Below are positions 1-10,379 of a stretch of DNA of 64,000 nt, in pieces (position 1 is the stretch's first letter; each line of letters begins with the position of its first letter). A model generated the notes under the pieces. It saw only the letters and a list, made by a program, of their open reading frames with translations. It did not search any database and had not been told where the DNA came from. The stretch covers positions 16,739,001-16,803,000 of the forward strand of contig CM077594.1 in the NCBI GenBank assembly GCA_039654915.1. Direction: 5' to 3'. This stretch comes from Aquilaria yunnanensis. Taxonomy: Eukaryota > Streptophyta > Magnoliopsida > Malvales > Thymelaeaceae. The translations under genes were made by a program, and so were the position numbers.

Positions 1-1726
1 GCAATTCTGGATCTCCATGACAATCAATTGTCAGGTGAGCTACCTGCCAAATTTGATTCTTTTAAGAGGTTAAATGAGTTGAATTTGGCTAATAATATGT
101 TCTCTGGAAGCATACCATCTGGAATTGGGAACTTGTCTGTGTTGAATTATCTAGATTTGTCAAATAATCAGTTCTCAGGGAGAATCCCAACCCTGTTGCA
201 GAATTTGAAGCTCAACCAACTGAATCTGTCCGATAATGTATTATCCGGTCAGCTTCCTCCTTTGTTTGATAAACAAATGTACAAGAACAGCTTCCTGGGT
301 AATCCTGGTTTGTGTGGTGATATTGCTGGCCTTTGTGATGGTAGAGATAGGGAGAGGAATCAAGGTTACCTATGGCTGCTTCGGTCGATCTTTGTGTTGG
401 CAGCTTTGGTGTTTGTTGTTGGCGTGGTCTGGTTTTATTTCAAGTACAGGAATTTCAGGAAAGCAAGAGGCATTGATAAGTCTAAATGGACTTTGATGTC
501 CTTCCATAAGTTGGGTTTTAGTGAAGATGAGATTTTGGATTGCCTGGATGAGGATAATATTATAGGTACTGGATCATCAGGCAAAGTTTACAAGGTTGTT
601 CTCAGCAATGGAGAAGTGGTTGCTGTCAAGAAGCTTTGGGGAGGAATGAAGAAAGAATGCGAAAGCCAAGACCTTGAGAAAGGTCAAGTGCCTGTTCAAG
701 ATGATGGCTTTCAGGCTGAGGTTGAGACTTTGGGGAAGATTAGACACAAGAACATTGTCAAGTTATGGTGTTGCTGTACCGCCCGGGATTGCAAGCTTTT
801 GGTGTATGAGTACATGCCGAATGGTAGCTTGGGTGATTTGTTGCATAGCAGAAAAAGTGGCTTGCTGGATTGGCCAACAAGGATCAAAATAATAAAGGAT
901 GCTGCGGAGGGCCTTTCTTACTTGCATCATGATTGTGTTCCTCCAATCGTTCATAGAGATGTTAAGTCTAACAATATCTTGTTGGATGGGGATTTTGGGG
1001 CAAGAGTAGCTGATTTTGGAGTTGCTAAGGTTGTTGATTCTGCCGCCAAAGGTGGCAAGTCAATGTCTGTGATCGCGGGTTCTTGTGGTTACATTGCTCC
1101 AGGTTAGTCCTCACAACTTCATTTTCTGCATTATGATGGTTGAATATTGTTCTTTCCATTTATTCTTGTTTCTGTCATTGTGATATTGCTGATTGAGAAA
1201 CGTTCAATAACTCTGTGGGCTCTAGTAACATTTGTTAGTTGGAACAAAGTTATCCATGATTTGTCTACATTCTCTTTGATGCATTTGGACATTTTGATCT
1301 AAATCTGGTTTTCCCCTTGCAAATCATGTTGCAGAGTATGCTTACACTCTCCGAGTGAACGAGAAGAGCGATATATATAGCTTCGGTGTGGTCATATTGG
1401 AGCTGGTAACAGGCAAACTACCGATTGATCCTGAGTATGGGGAGAAGGATCTAGTAAAGTGGGTGTGCACAACTTTGGATCAGAAAGGACCTGACCATGT
1501 TCTTGATCCCAAACTTGATCCATGTTTCAGAGAAGAAATATGCAAAGTCCTCAACATTGGAATCCTCTGCACGAGTCCCCTCCCGATCAACCGACCTTCG
1601 ATGAGGAGGGTTATCAAGCTGCTGCAAGAAGTTGGTCCCGATAAGCAGTTGAAGCCTGCGAAGAAAGATGGGAAGCTAACTCCCTATTACTATGAAGATA
1701 CCTCGGATCATGGAAGTGTAGCCTGA
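1..1726 (+). CDS. HSL1: HAESA-like (HSL1-type) LRR receptor-like kinase, 3' part, two exons
   Basis: The gene encodes a plasma-membrane leucine-rich-repeat receptor kinase of subfamily XI; HAESA/HSL members bind small secreted peptides and signal in abscission and development. The window opens in frame inside the LRR domain (L-x-L-x-x-N-x-L-S-G repeats, codons 1 to about 80). A juxtamembrane Cys pair near 'NPGLCGD' follows, then one hydrophobic transmembrane segment (about nt 370-440) and a Ser/Thr kinase domain: glycine loop GTGSSGKV from nt 565, catalytic Lys codon 628-630, HRD at 952-960 followed by VKSNN, and DFG at 1012-1020. APE is split by the intron, with its Glu codon formed by G1102 plus AG1335-1336. 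Exon 1 ends at 1102 and exon 2 is 1335-1726, stop TGA at 1724-1726. All key kinase residues are present, so the kinase looks functional. The 5' half, including the signal peptide, lies outside the window. HSL1 is preferred over HAESA from overall resemblance; the family call is firm, the paralogue less so. Confidence 0.93.
1103..1334 (+). other. Intron of the HSL1-like kinase gene
   Basis: This 232-bp, T-rich segment starts GTTAG and ends TTGCAG. Removing it joins ...IAP to EYAYTL, restoring the APE motif of kinase subdomain VIII. It is a phase-1 intron within the kinase domain. Reading straight through from exon 1 hits a stop at 1105-1107. Confidence 0.93.
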
Positions 1727-2414
1727 GAAAGTTTGAGTGACCACATTGCAAAAAACACAAGGTTGAGAGGAGTGTTATTGAGTTATGGCCTCCTAGTCTT
1801 CTTCTTCTGAAGCTTGCTTTGCAAATCATTATCCCCAGTTAGGTTTGCTTTACAGGGTGGGTGGTGGGGATTAGAACAAAAACAAAGTTGGGGGGGTGAA
1901 AAATTTTCAGAGGGGGGGAATGGAGAAAGGTGAGTTTCTTTTAGTATTTGTTGTAAAGGCAAAAAGCTATTTATATGAAAATATTTTTTTTGCATCATGG
2001 TCCGGTGGTGTTCTACAGGTAAATTTTGAAGAGTATTTGTTTGTTTACTTTTTAATGTACTAGTGCAACATCTTTCCCCAAAATTATCACTATTCAAATT
2101 ATCAAAATTACTGCTGTCAGTCTAGGTAACTTGCTCTCCATCTTGAACAGTTAGTTGTCAACAGTAATTTTATCTCTGGCATTAGCATTGACTCTGTAAG
2201 TTCTGAAAAAGACAAAATGGAGGTACAAAATGGAGGTACAAGAACTTTCCCGGTGACAGTTCAACTTCAAAATCAGGCCAATTTTGTACAGAATCCTACT
2301 TTCAATAAAATTTTTTTAAGGCTTTTCTTAGAAACTGCAATTAAGTAAAAGACCATTTATGGGACATGAAATTAGCCAAGTGTGGGGGAATCTTGAGTTC
2401 TATCCCTTTGACAC
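1727..2414 (+). other. 3' UTR and downstream flank of the kinase gene
   Basis: No ORF of substance follows the kinase stop. The stretch is T-rich, with a G-run-rich patch around 1855-1920, and a possible poly(A) signal AATAAA at 2303-2308. The transcript end cannot be fixed from sequence alone. Confidence 0.5.
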
Positions 2415-3295
2415 TAGGGGTGAACAACTCAATCCGAGCCACCATTGCACCATTGTTGGGTTGAGTTGAGCTGAGTAAAAGGGGATCATAGTTTATAAGT
2501 TGATTTTACAAATAGAAAAATAGATGATTTTTTTGTTGGTTTTGAAATGTAACATGAGATATATATATAATTATACGATAAAAATTATAGTATTACTAAT
2601 ACATCTATATATGTATGTACTGAAAAATTATGATAGTCACCTTATGTTTTTATATGAAACTCTTAAACTGATGTTCCAAATTGAAATAACATGAAAATTG
2701 GAGTATCATTCACAAAATTTTTTCATATTCATTTGAATTACTTTACTTCCTAGACTGACTACCTCAGACTACTCTCCACAAAACAATTATATTGTTTTTT
2801 TAATTTATGAGCTATGTGAAATTGTAAATTCATAACATCAACATATTTTAAATTTTAATACTGAAGAAGATGGTCTTAATGGCTCAGCTTTTCATGTTGA
2901 ATGTCATACCAATGTTGAAATTACTGGAATGAAATAAACTAGTTGAGATGGAAGATACTCCACAAGCAACTCTTTTAAACTATTTTGATAACATTATGTT
3001 AAACTCTTTTGAATGTGTCTAAGTAGGTGTATTTAAATGCTCATTTAATCTTATATTATGTTGAATATTTCATAAATTGGTTATTGATGCAATTTTATTA
3101 AATTTTGGTATTATTATGGGTAAATGATATAAATAAAAAAGCTTGAAAACTAGAGCCGAAAGACCCATAACCATGATTATGGTTTTATTCAATTTTCGGT
3201 TCTTGAGTTGAATAGAAAATTTTAAAACTGAAATTATTTCAAATTGGTTCGATTCTACTATAAAACAAAACCAATTCGATTTATGCTCACCTCTA
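2415..3295. mobile_element. Possible hAT-type non-autonomous element (MITE-like)
   Basis: The left end reads TAGGGGTGAAC (2415-2425) and the right end GCTCACCTCTA (3285-3295), imperfect terminal inverted repeats of the TAGGGGTG kind common in plant hAT MITEs. Subterminal stretches also mirror each other loosely (GGGTTGAGTTGAG on the left, CTTGAGTTGAATAG near 3210). There is no coding capacity. I could not find a convincing 8-bp target duplication, so the boundaries are tentative. Confidence 0.4.
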
Positions 3296-3893
3296 CCATG
3301 TACACTAATAGATGCTATTAATTTTTACAGGGTGGGATTTATGAGTATAGCTGTTCCTGTTGTTTACAATTAATTAATCAGTTGAGGAGGTGGTTAGGGT
3401 AGCGTCGGCCCTAGACATTTATGTGAAAGGTACTTGTGTCTGATCTGCTGCTTATAATTGCAAACCTTGTTGGAAATTGGACTAGGAGATAAAATTCCTC
3501 CAGTTGTCTTGAGCCGCCATGGCTGCTGGATTTTGTTTCTCTGCTTCTACTCTTAGATTGAAATCAAATGTACCACTCTAGTGCTGTTTCCACTGCCAAC
3601 ATCATTTGTAATTGGTGAACAACGATGGTCTGATTATTTGACAATAAGTCCAAATTAAAGATATAAATGTACAATGTAGGGTTAAGGGGTTATATACTTA
3701 TGTTTATTGTTTGGTATGAAATGAAATACATTCTTCAATATTATTCTCGTGTTTCAACATATTGTTGTATTGTTGGTACCACAAGGTCCAAGTTTCGGTT
3801 TCCCAATCGACATTACTCATATCTTGAGAATAAAAAAACAATTATTCTATAGCTACGGTTTTTTTTAATAAATAGTTCCTCAACTGTAATCAT
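3296..3893. other. Intergenic, nothing recognised
   Basis: AT-rich DNA with no supported gene. A short open frame at 3667-3852 has no recognisable domain and lies next to transposon-like sequence. Confidence 0.5.
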
Positions 3894-4380
3894 GATTTTA
3901 AATTTTGTACCGTATAGGTCAGTATCATTCGGTATTGATTGTATTAGTCAAAAAATGGTATGAGAATGGTGTGTTTCATTTAGTCATTCGTACCGAATAA
4001 CTTGGCCATTTTGTGCCCATACCATACCATCTATGAACCAAGAGAATGCACCTTTTTTAAAATTTTATTTTTAAGTTTTGATATTTTTGAGTAAAATATA
4101 TAATTATTATGTTTCATTAAATGCTTGTATAACATTTTTTTATATTTGAAAGAAATTTTTATTTTTATTTCTTCAATCCCCCTTAAAGGTCTATCTTTAT
4201 TTTATAAATATATATTTATATTTAAAAATTTAGATACATGTCATATATACTTTAAATCTACATACTTTTTAATAGTTGTTATTTTCTATATATTTATATG
4301 TATATATATAATATATAACCAGTACATCCGATATACAGTGACATGGTATTGGTACTATACCGTACGATATTTAAAACATT
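3894..4380. mobile_element. Possible small inverted-repeat DNA transposon
   Basis: The left end (about 3894-3925: TTTTAAATTTTGTACCGTAT) and the reverse complement of the right end (about 4345-4380: GTTTTAAATATCGTACGGTA) match over about 30 bp, so the segment has imperfect terminal inverted repeats. It is non-coding. The family is not identified and no target duplication was verified. Confidence 0.4.
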
Positions 4381-4458
4381 GAATGTAATAATATATATAT
4401 ACACTAATTTAGAAATGTAGAATTAAAAAATAGATATGAATATTATTTGAAAAACAAG

Positions 4459-4484
4459 CACGCGCGCGCGCGCACACACACACA
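4459..4484. repeat. Compound (CG)n(CA)n microsatellite
   Basis: An alternating purine-pyrimidine run: about seven CG steps followed by about six CA steps. This is sequence with Z-DNA potential and a likely polymorphic marker. Confidence 0.9.
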
Positions 4485-5389
4485 TATTACTTTGAACAGT
4501 GCTATATGTACTAACAATGTTTTTATGAAAATCTTACAAATTCTTTTATGACAGTTTATGATAGGTTGTTGAAAATGTAAGACATTCTCTCTTCATATAT
4601 CCAATCAATTCTTACCACACAGGATTTATGAGGAATGTCTCAGGACTTCTTTATGGGAAATGCCAAAGTGACAGGCTGATGGATTGATGGACACATGAAA
4701 TGTGTCTGTTAGTCTGTCACCCCGTCATTCAATAGAGACCCTTTCTTTGTTTTTCCCCTTGGACCATAGGCCAAAGTTCCTAAACCTCATGAAAATTTAC
4801 AAGTGGAAGTGAGATGTAAGTTTAAATAGGGAAATGAAGGGTGTTGGTTAACAAAGAAATCAGGACAAATATCTGGAGTCCCATGTCAACGCATTCTAAT
4901 TCTTTTTGTTGATGGTAAAAAACAAAATAGGATTGAGTGATTGATATGTGGGTGATGTAATTGAAAACAACGAAACATAAATGACTCAACCGAAAGTCTA
5001 TTAGAACTTAATTGACAATATTCATTATAAGGTACATTAGAGAATTTGAAATGCTTGGAGGAGGAGACAAGGACGCATTTGTAGCCCTCAATTAATGCAC
5101 GAGACGAATGCTTGTGCATGGTTTGAAAGCTACTATCTCCCTAACACTAAGAACCCTCTGTACGTATCCCATTTATTCTAGCTGGCCCTACCTGCCTTGG
5201 CCTTCTCACATTTTCACCATCGACTTGCCAACTAGCACAAATTATCTGGTCCTTCTCCATTCATGAAGGATTAGAAAATTCTTGAATGATCAATAGTTTC
5301 TCAGATAAATTCTATAAGCAGTTCCTATGTTTATACTATAAGATAAATATACAAAAGTGACTAATATCTGAATTGTAGTTCGTTGTAAT
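4485..5389. other. Intergenic, nothing recognised
   Basis: I see no gene, RNA gene or clear repeat. The open frame on the minus strand at 4886-5119 has no known domain and ordinary intergenic composition. Confidence 0.5.
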
Positions 5390-6310
5390 GGGTGATTGAA
5401 AAGCAACTAAATGTACCATTCATATGAATCCTAGTCGCTAGTACAGAGTGACTGAGTAGTGACTAAAACATTTGTTGCTCCATTTACGGTATTTTACTTT
5501 AATTAGTAGGTACACAATTAAAATAAAATTAATTATTCTAATTATTTTGATTGGTTTGATAATTTAATGAATCCAAAAATTGAAATGAAATTAATGAGTC
5601 GGGAGATGTTAGACTGGTTAGCGGAGACGTCATAGTCACAGGTGAGGTGTTGGAAAAGCTAAGGGCTGATGTTGTCAAGGTAGTTAAGCAAAGGGAGAGT
5701 GCAATCTACGGTGGTGACTATAAAATGCATGTTGGTCAAGTTACAGTTGAGTCGGAGCCTACTATCGGCGTGGCGCTTGAGCTTTCCAACGAGGGGGTTT
5801 TCAACAAGGGCATCTAGGAAGAGGCAAAGTGGGTCAGTGTGGGTGTTAGAGTTAGGTTGGTAGGCATAGATGAGGTGGTGGGAGGACTTTGAGGTTGAGG
5901 TCGTCGTCGACAGTGAAGAAGGAGAGGATGTCGTGATAGGTGTGTATGAAGGGCTTCACAAGGACGGAGCTCTATTTGTGAACAGGGAAATTAGCCATTA
6001 AAAAAAGATGAGAACAGATAGAACGATAGAGAGATAGAAGGCGAGCTTGGTTTGTGTACATTGTGCTAGGTGTTGATAGTAAATATGGGCAAATAATTAG
6101 CGATTGATGAACGACTAAAATTTAAAAACAAGTGACTGAGAAAGGACAACTTATGTGGTGACTGAGCGTATCAATCGCTCTTTAATGGCTTCAAAAATAA
6201 GCCCCACTAACAAGTAATTGAAAGGTGACCAAGGCTAACTTGCAACTGACATTCAGATGCTTCTTTCAGTCACTTTTTAGAATTTCTCTTGCAGTGTTAA
6301 TTTGAGTTAT
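5390..6310. mobile_element. Unclassified transposon-like segment with ORF remnant 5584-5817
   Basis: Short motifs of the form GTGACTGA / GCGATTGA recur in both orientations on either side (5390-5510 and 6095-6300), as in the subterminal regions of CACTA-like elements. Between them a less AT-rich core holds an open frame of about 77 codons (5584-5817, plus) with no upstream ATG. It reads ...VTGEVLEKLRADVVKVV... and ends at TAG 5815-5817. I do not recognise this peptide. No terminal inverted repeats or target duplications were located, so this is only a suspicion of a degraded element. Confidence 0.3.
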
Positions 6311-6423
6311 GTTATAGCCGTTAGTTACTTATTAACTATTATGTTTAGTCCTCACTTGTTAAAAATGTTTTTAATAATTGTAGGGCTAAAGCATTTTTAA
6401 ATATACTTTTATGTGGTAGAAGC

Positions 6424-7030
6424 AAGGTGTTAAATACCATTACTGCTAGGTATACCGCACCTCAAATTTTTAAGGTATATTGTACGGTATATCGGGCCGC
6501 ATACCATTACTGTTTTCGTAAAAAAATAAATGTTAATGTATTATTTTAAGGTGACATAAGTTCAATAATTTTTTTCACATTTTATATGTATTTTAATTTT
6601 TCTCATCATAATTTGTCAAATATAAATAAAATATATATGTTAGAAGATATTTTTTAATACAAAATGTTATACACAAATAATTATTTTTATGTTAACTAAG
6701 AAAAATAACCAAAAAATAAAAGCAAATATTTATTTTATGATATGTGTATTAATTATATTTTAATGCTTTATATATTTATAATTTTTTAATGTAAAATGAC
6801 AAAAAAAAAAACATCCCACATACATCCGCAAAAAAAAAAAAAAAAATATCACGATACATATCTCGTAATATTTTACAGTATACTATGGTTTTTGGATAAA
6901 ATGTATATAAAAAGTTAGCAATATATGAAATACCGTAAAATACTGTGGTATACAACACGATAAAATGATAAATTATCAAAATATTTATACCGCATCGTAG
7001 GTAAACAGTATACTATACAGTATTTAATTC
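6424..7030. mobile_element. Possible inverted-repeat element, AT-rich
   Basis: The left end (GTGTTAAATACCATTACTGC, then GGTATACCGCACC) and the reverse complement of the right end (GAATTAAATACTGTATAGTA, then GATGCGGTATA) share the same word order with gaps. It may be distantly related to the segment at 3894-4380. It has no coding capacity. Confidence 0.3.
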
Positions 7031-8218
7031 CTTGGTAGAAGAACCATAGTTTTTACTTTTTTAAAGAAGAAAACTGAAAAATGACAAATATTATGAAGAA
7101 ATAAAGAGGAAGTAATAAATTTGTTATAAATCTCTACCTTTGTTCCTTGTTCCTCAATCCCTAGTAATTCGTAATGCAGAAAGCCGTTATTTTTTTCAAA
7201 ATTTTTAAAAACGTATAACCAAACAAAATACGCCCTTAAGTGATCTACCTGCTTGTGACTCGAAAAGTCACTTAGAAGTGAAAATTTTACTCCAACTTCT
7301 TTTTTATTATTATCAAACTCAAAAGTCAGATTCCTATTCATCTTGATCTCTCTCAGACGTTAAATGGGAAAACCAAAACCGAAAAAGGGAAAAGAGAAAA
7401 AGAAAAATACAAATTTGTGATGTGTAAAACTGTCTCTGGACTGCTGGACTAACGTGTATGAATGCGATGTCTATCAATCTTACATGTATTGTCCACTTAA
7501 ATATCTCCTATTTCCTTAAGACCTGGGCTACCTTTCTTTCAGTTGGGCTTTCTCTTCCAAGTCCAGTTCAGACCCAGCTCAACCGAAAAACAGAAGAGCC
7601 CACTGCTAGTTTACATAATTGTGTTTAGAAAGCTTACAAAGCCCGAAACTCTCTCTCTCTCCGTCTCTAGGACATGGAGTTGTAAAATGGAAGTAAAAAA
7701 TAAAAATAAAAATGCTAAGTGCATTACAGAAATTTTGAGTTTAGGTGGTTTAAGTAAGTGACTTATCTACTAAATTACTGATGCTTTGAGTTCGAATATT
7801 TTCTTGATTTAATACTTCAAGTATCCAGTAGCCATATACTATAACTTGACTAATCCTGATCGAGCCATGTCAGATACTATGTTTAGGAGAAAACTCTCTC
7901 AAAACATAGTTCTTTATTCACAAAACTCAAACATAAACTGTACCAAAAAAAAAAAAATACAAACAAAACTCGAAGCTAAAACTTTATTTAAGAGAGGATG
8001 AGCTCATTTCCCCTCCATGCACCTCGCAGATATTTGGTGTTTGAGTTCAAATATGGCTAATGCATCAGCAACAAGCTCTTTCTGGTGAAGCGAGGAAGAG
8101 TTTCAATCAAATTAATCGGTTAAAAAACTTAATGAAAATAAATAACGGAAAAAGTTTATGATAACAAATATTTTTGTACTGGGCTTGTGAAGGGTTACTT
8201 CGAGCACTAAATGGACAA
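7031..8218. other. Intergenic, nothing recognised
   Basis: AT-rich DNA with only short open frames without recognisable domains (for example 7024-7341 minus and 7543-7761 plus). Confidence 0.5.
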
Positions 8219-8228
8219 GAGGTTAAAT

Positions 8229-9427
8229 GGGTAAAATCTATCATAAGTTACCTGGTTTATTTTTTTGTCATATCCGGGTACCTTACTTTATTTTGTCCTA
8301 ATGAGGTACATTTTCTCCTATTGCGTATCCTACTTAACTACTTTCCGTCAAATTGATTATTAAATTAGATGAAAAATGATGATGTGACATTAAAAAATGC
8401 TAAAATAAACTTAAAATGATAACTTCAGTTCTCAAATTATTTCAATTACTAATTCTAACCGTTAAAACTTCACTTAAGCCAAATTTACCCCTTAAACCTT
8501 TTAATCTTTCATCTTTACTATAGTCACCTCACAAGCTACCCACCCAGTTGCCGCCACCGACCACCCTCTAGCCATCAGCCCAGTTGCCAACCACCCTCCA
8601 ACTGCTAGCCTCACAATTGGGCCCCGCCAACACCTCAATTCAACTCGCCCAATCACCCTCACGCCCCGTTCACCGCCACCTCCCACGCTCCTCCCCCTGT
8701 CATTCTTCGATTTCCAATTTTAAACCCAGGAAATCAAGTGTCGAATCAAACCTGAGCCACAATCAAACCGAAGAAATCAAGCGTTGAATTAAACCCATAA
8801 TTTTAAACTCAAAAGATGAAACGTTGAATTGAACCCAGAAAATTCGAGTGTGGGAAATCAAGAATCGGGAAAGGATATATGTGGGTGACATTTGGGACGA
8901 TTGCCGAGATTCGGCGGCGGGCTTAGGAAAGACAAGACCGACGAGGGATTTGGGGAAGGAAAGAATGAGGGAGTTGGAGTCGGCATCCGATTTGAGGGAG
9001 ATGAACGGCGTCTGATCGAGTCGGTCTTGGGGAGAAAAGAGTCGGTCTTTAGGAGGGCGGCCGATGACGGGGTTGGCGAAGAGGTTAAAAGCTGGGTTGG
9101 TGGCTGGGGTGGAGGCAGTTAGTGACGATGGGTAGAAAAGGAGCTTTTGAAGGCTAGGGTTTTGGGGTAGAATTAATTTGGTGGAAGTCTAAGGGCTAGA
9201 ATTAGTAATTGAAAAAAATTGAAGCACTAAAGTCATCATTTTAAATTTATTTTGGTATTATTTAATGTCATGTCATCATTTTCCGTCAAACTTAACCTTG
9301 AAATTAACGGAAAGTACCTAAATAGGATACATAATAAAAGGTAAGGTATCTCACTAGGATAAAATAAAGGTAAGGTACTTGGACAGGACAAAAAAATAAG
9401 CTAAGTGACCCCCGGTAGATTTTACCC
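8229..9427. mobile_element. Mutator-like non-autonomous element with long terminal inverted repeats
   Basis: The element starts GGGTAAAATC (8229-8238) and ends GATTTTACCC (9418-9427), perfect inverted ends. The inverted repeat continues imperfectly for more than 300 bp per arm: TTATTTTTTTGTC then GGTACCTTAC on the left is mirrored at 9390-9330, and the AATTACTAATTCTA block at 8444 is mirrored near 9205. A 10-bp direct duplication with one mismatch flanks it: GAGGTTAAAT (8219-8228) and GACGTTAAAT (9428-9437). Long TIRs and 9-10 bp duplications are characteristic of Mutator-like elements. The GC-richer core (about 8520-9120) contains small open frames without known domains and may be a captured fragment. 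Confidence 0.75.
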
Positions 9428-9437
9428 GACGTTAAAT

Positions 9438-9900
9438 ACTCTATAAACAATTGCAAACCAAGTATGCTACATTAATATATCATACAGATAGTCCTAAAGC
9501 CGCATCCCTAATTGTTGAGCCTTATGACATTAAGGTGGAGGTAAGAGGTTCAAATTTTACCTTCGTCAAATTTCACATAAAATGATAGTTATGTTGTTTT
9601 GATAGCTTTCGGGGTTTCAGAAAGGTAGATATTCCTCTGTTCTTTTAAGTATGAAATGTACATCCTCTTATTTGTATAAATGCTTCTGATTACAAAATCA
9701 TATGGATGGAAAAAATCCCATCTACCTCCTAAGGTTTATTAGAACATACACTTTCATTCCTCCTTTATTGGATACCTACGCTTATCCCCTTAAAAATCTA
9801 ACACTGTTCGACCATTTAACAATCAAACGCTCAAATTTTACAAATTGACCTTTAATGTTCCCCAATCATACAAATTGGTCCACAACTCTTAATCACCGAA
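9438..9900. other. Intergenic, nothing recognised
   Basis: Ordinary AT-rich sequence between the Mutator-like element and the hAT element. I see no gene or repeat. Confidence 0.5.
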
Positions 9901-10379
9901 TAGGACTACTAATGGCATTTGCTAGGTCGACCCGACCCGACCAGGACTGGACCTGGGTCTGGAGGACTCGGGGCATGGCCTGGGTATTAGCGTGCCAGGC
10001 CTGGGTTAGTCTTAACTCGAGCCTAAGCCGAGCTGGGCCTGGGCTTAGCATAGGCCCACATTTTTTATTTTTATTTTTATTATTATTATTATCATTTTCA
10101 ATTTGTTCTTTAGACAATTTTTTAAAGACTAATTGATTTAAAAGTAAAACACCACCGTCGGTGCAACTTTTATTAATTCTAAAGCCAAACGATACTTATA
10201 TAAGTTGGAACGGGCCTTACATAAGTCAAAGACAAAACATTCTAGAAAATTAAACTTAAAAAGAAACATAGGATCTGTGTTCAACAGTATAATTAAATCA
10301 AATACAAACTAAGAAGATAAAGGGCAAACCTAAGATCTATGTGTCTACCTCATTCAGGTTTTCATCATTGAAACTCTTT

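Noticed and set aside
8892..9122. 76-codon ORF in the core of the Mutator-like element as a gene
   Set aside because: Gly/Arg/Glu-rich with no domain and no homologue recognised. Kept only as a possible captured fragment.
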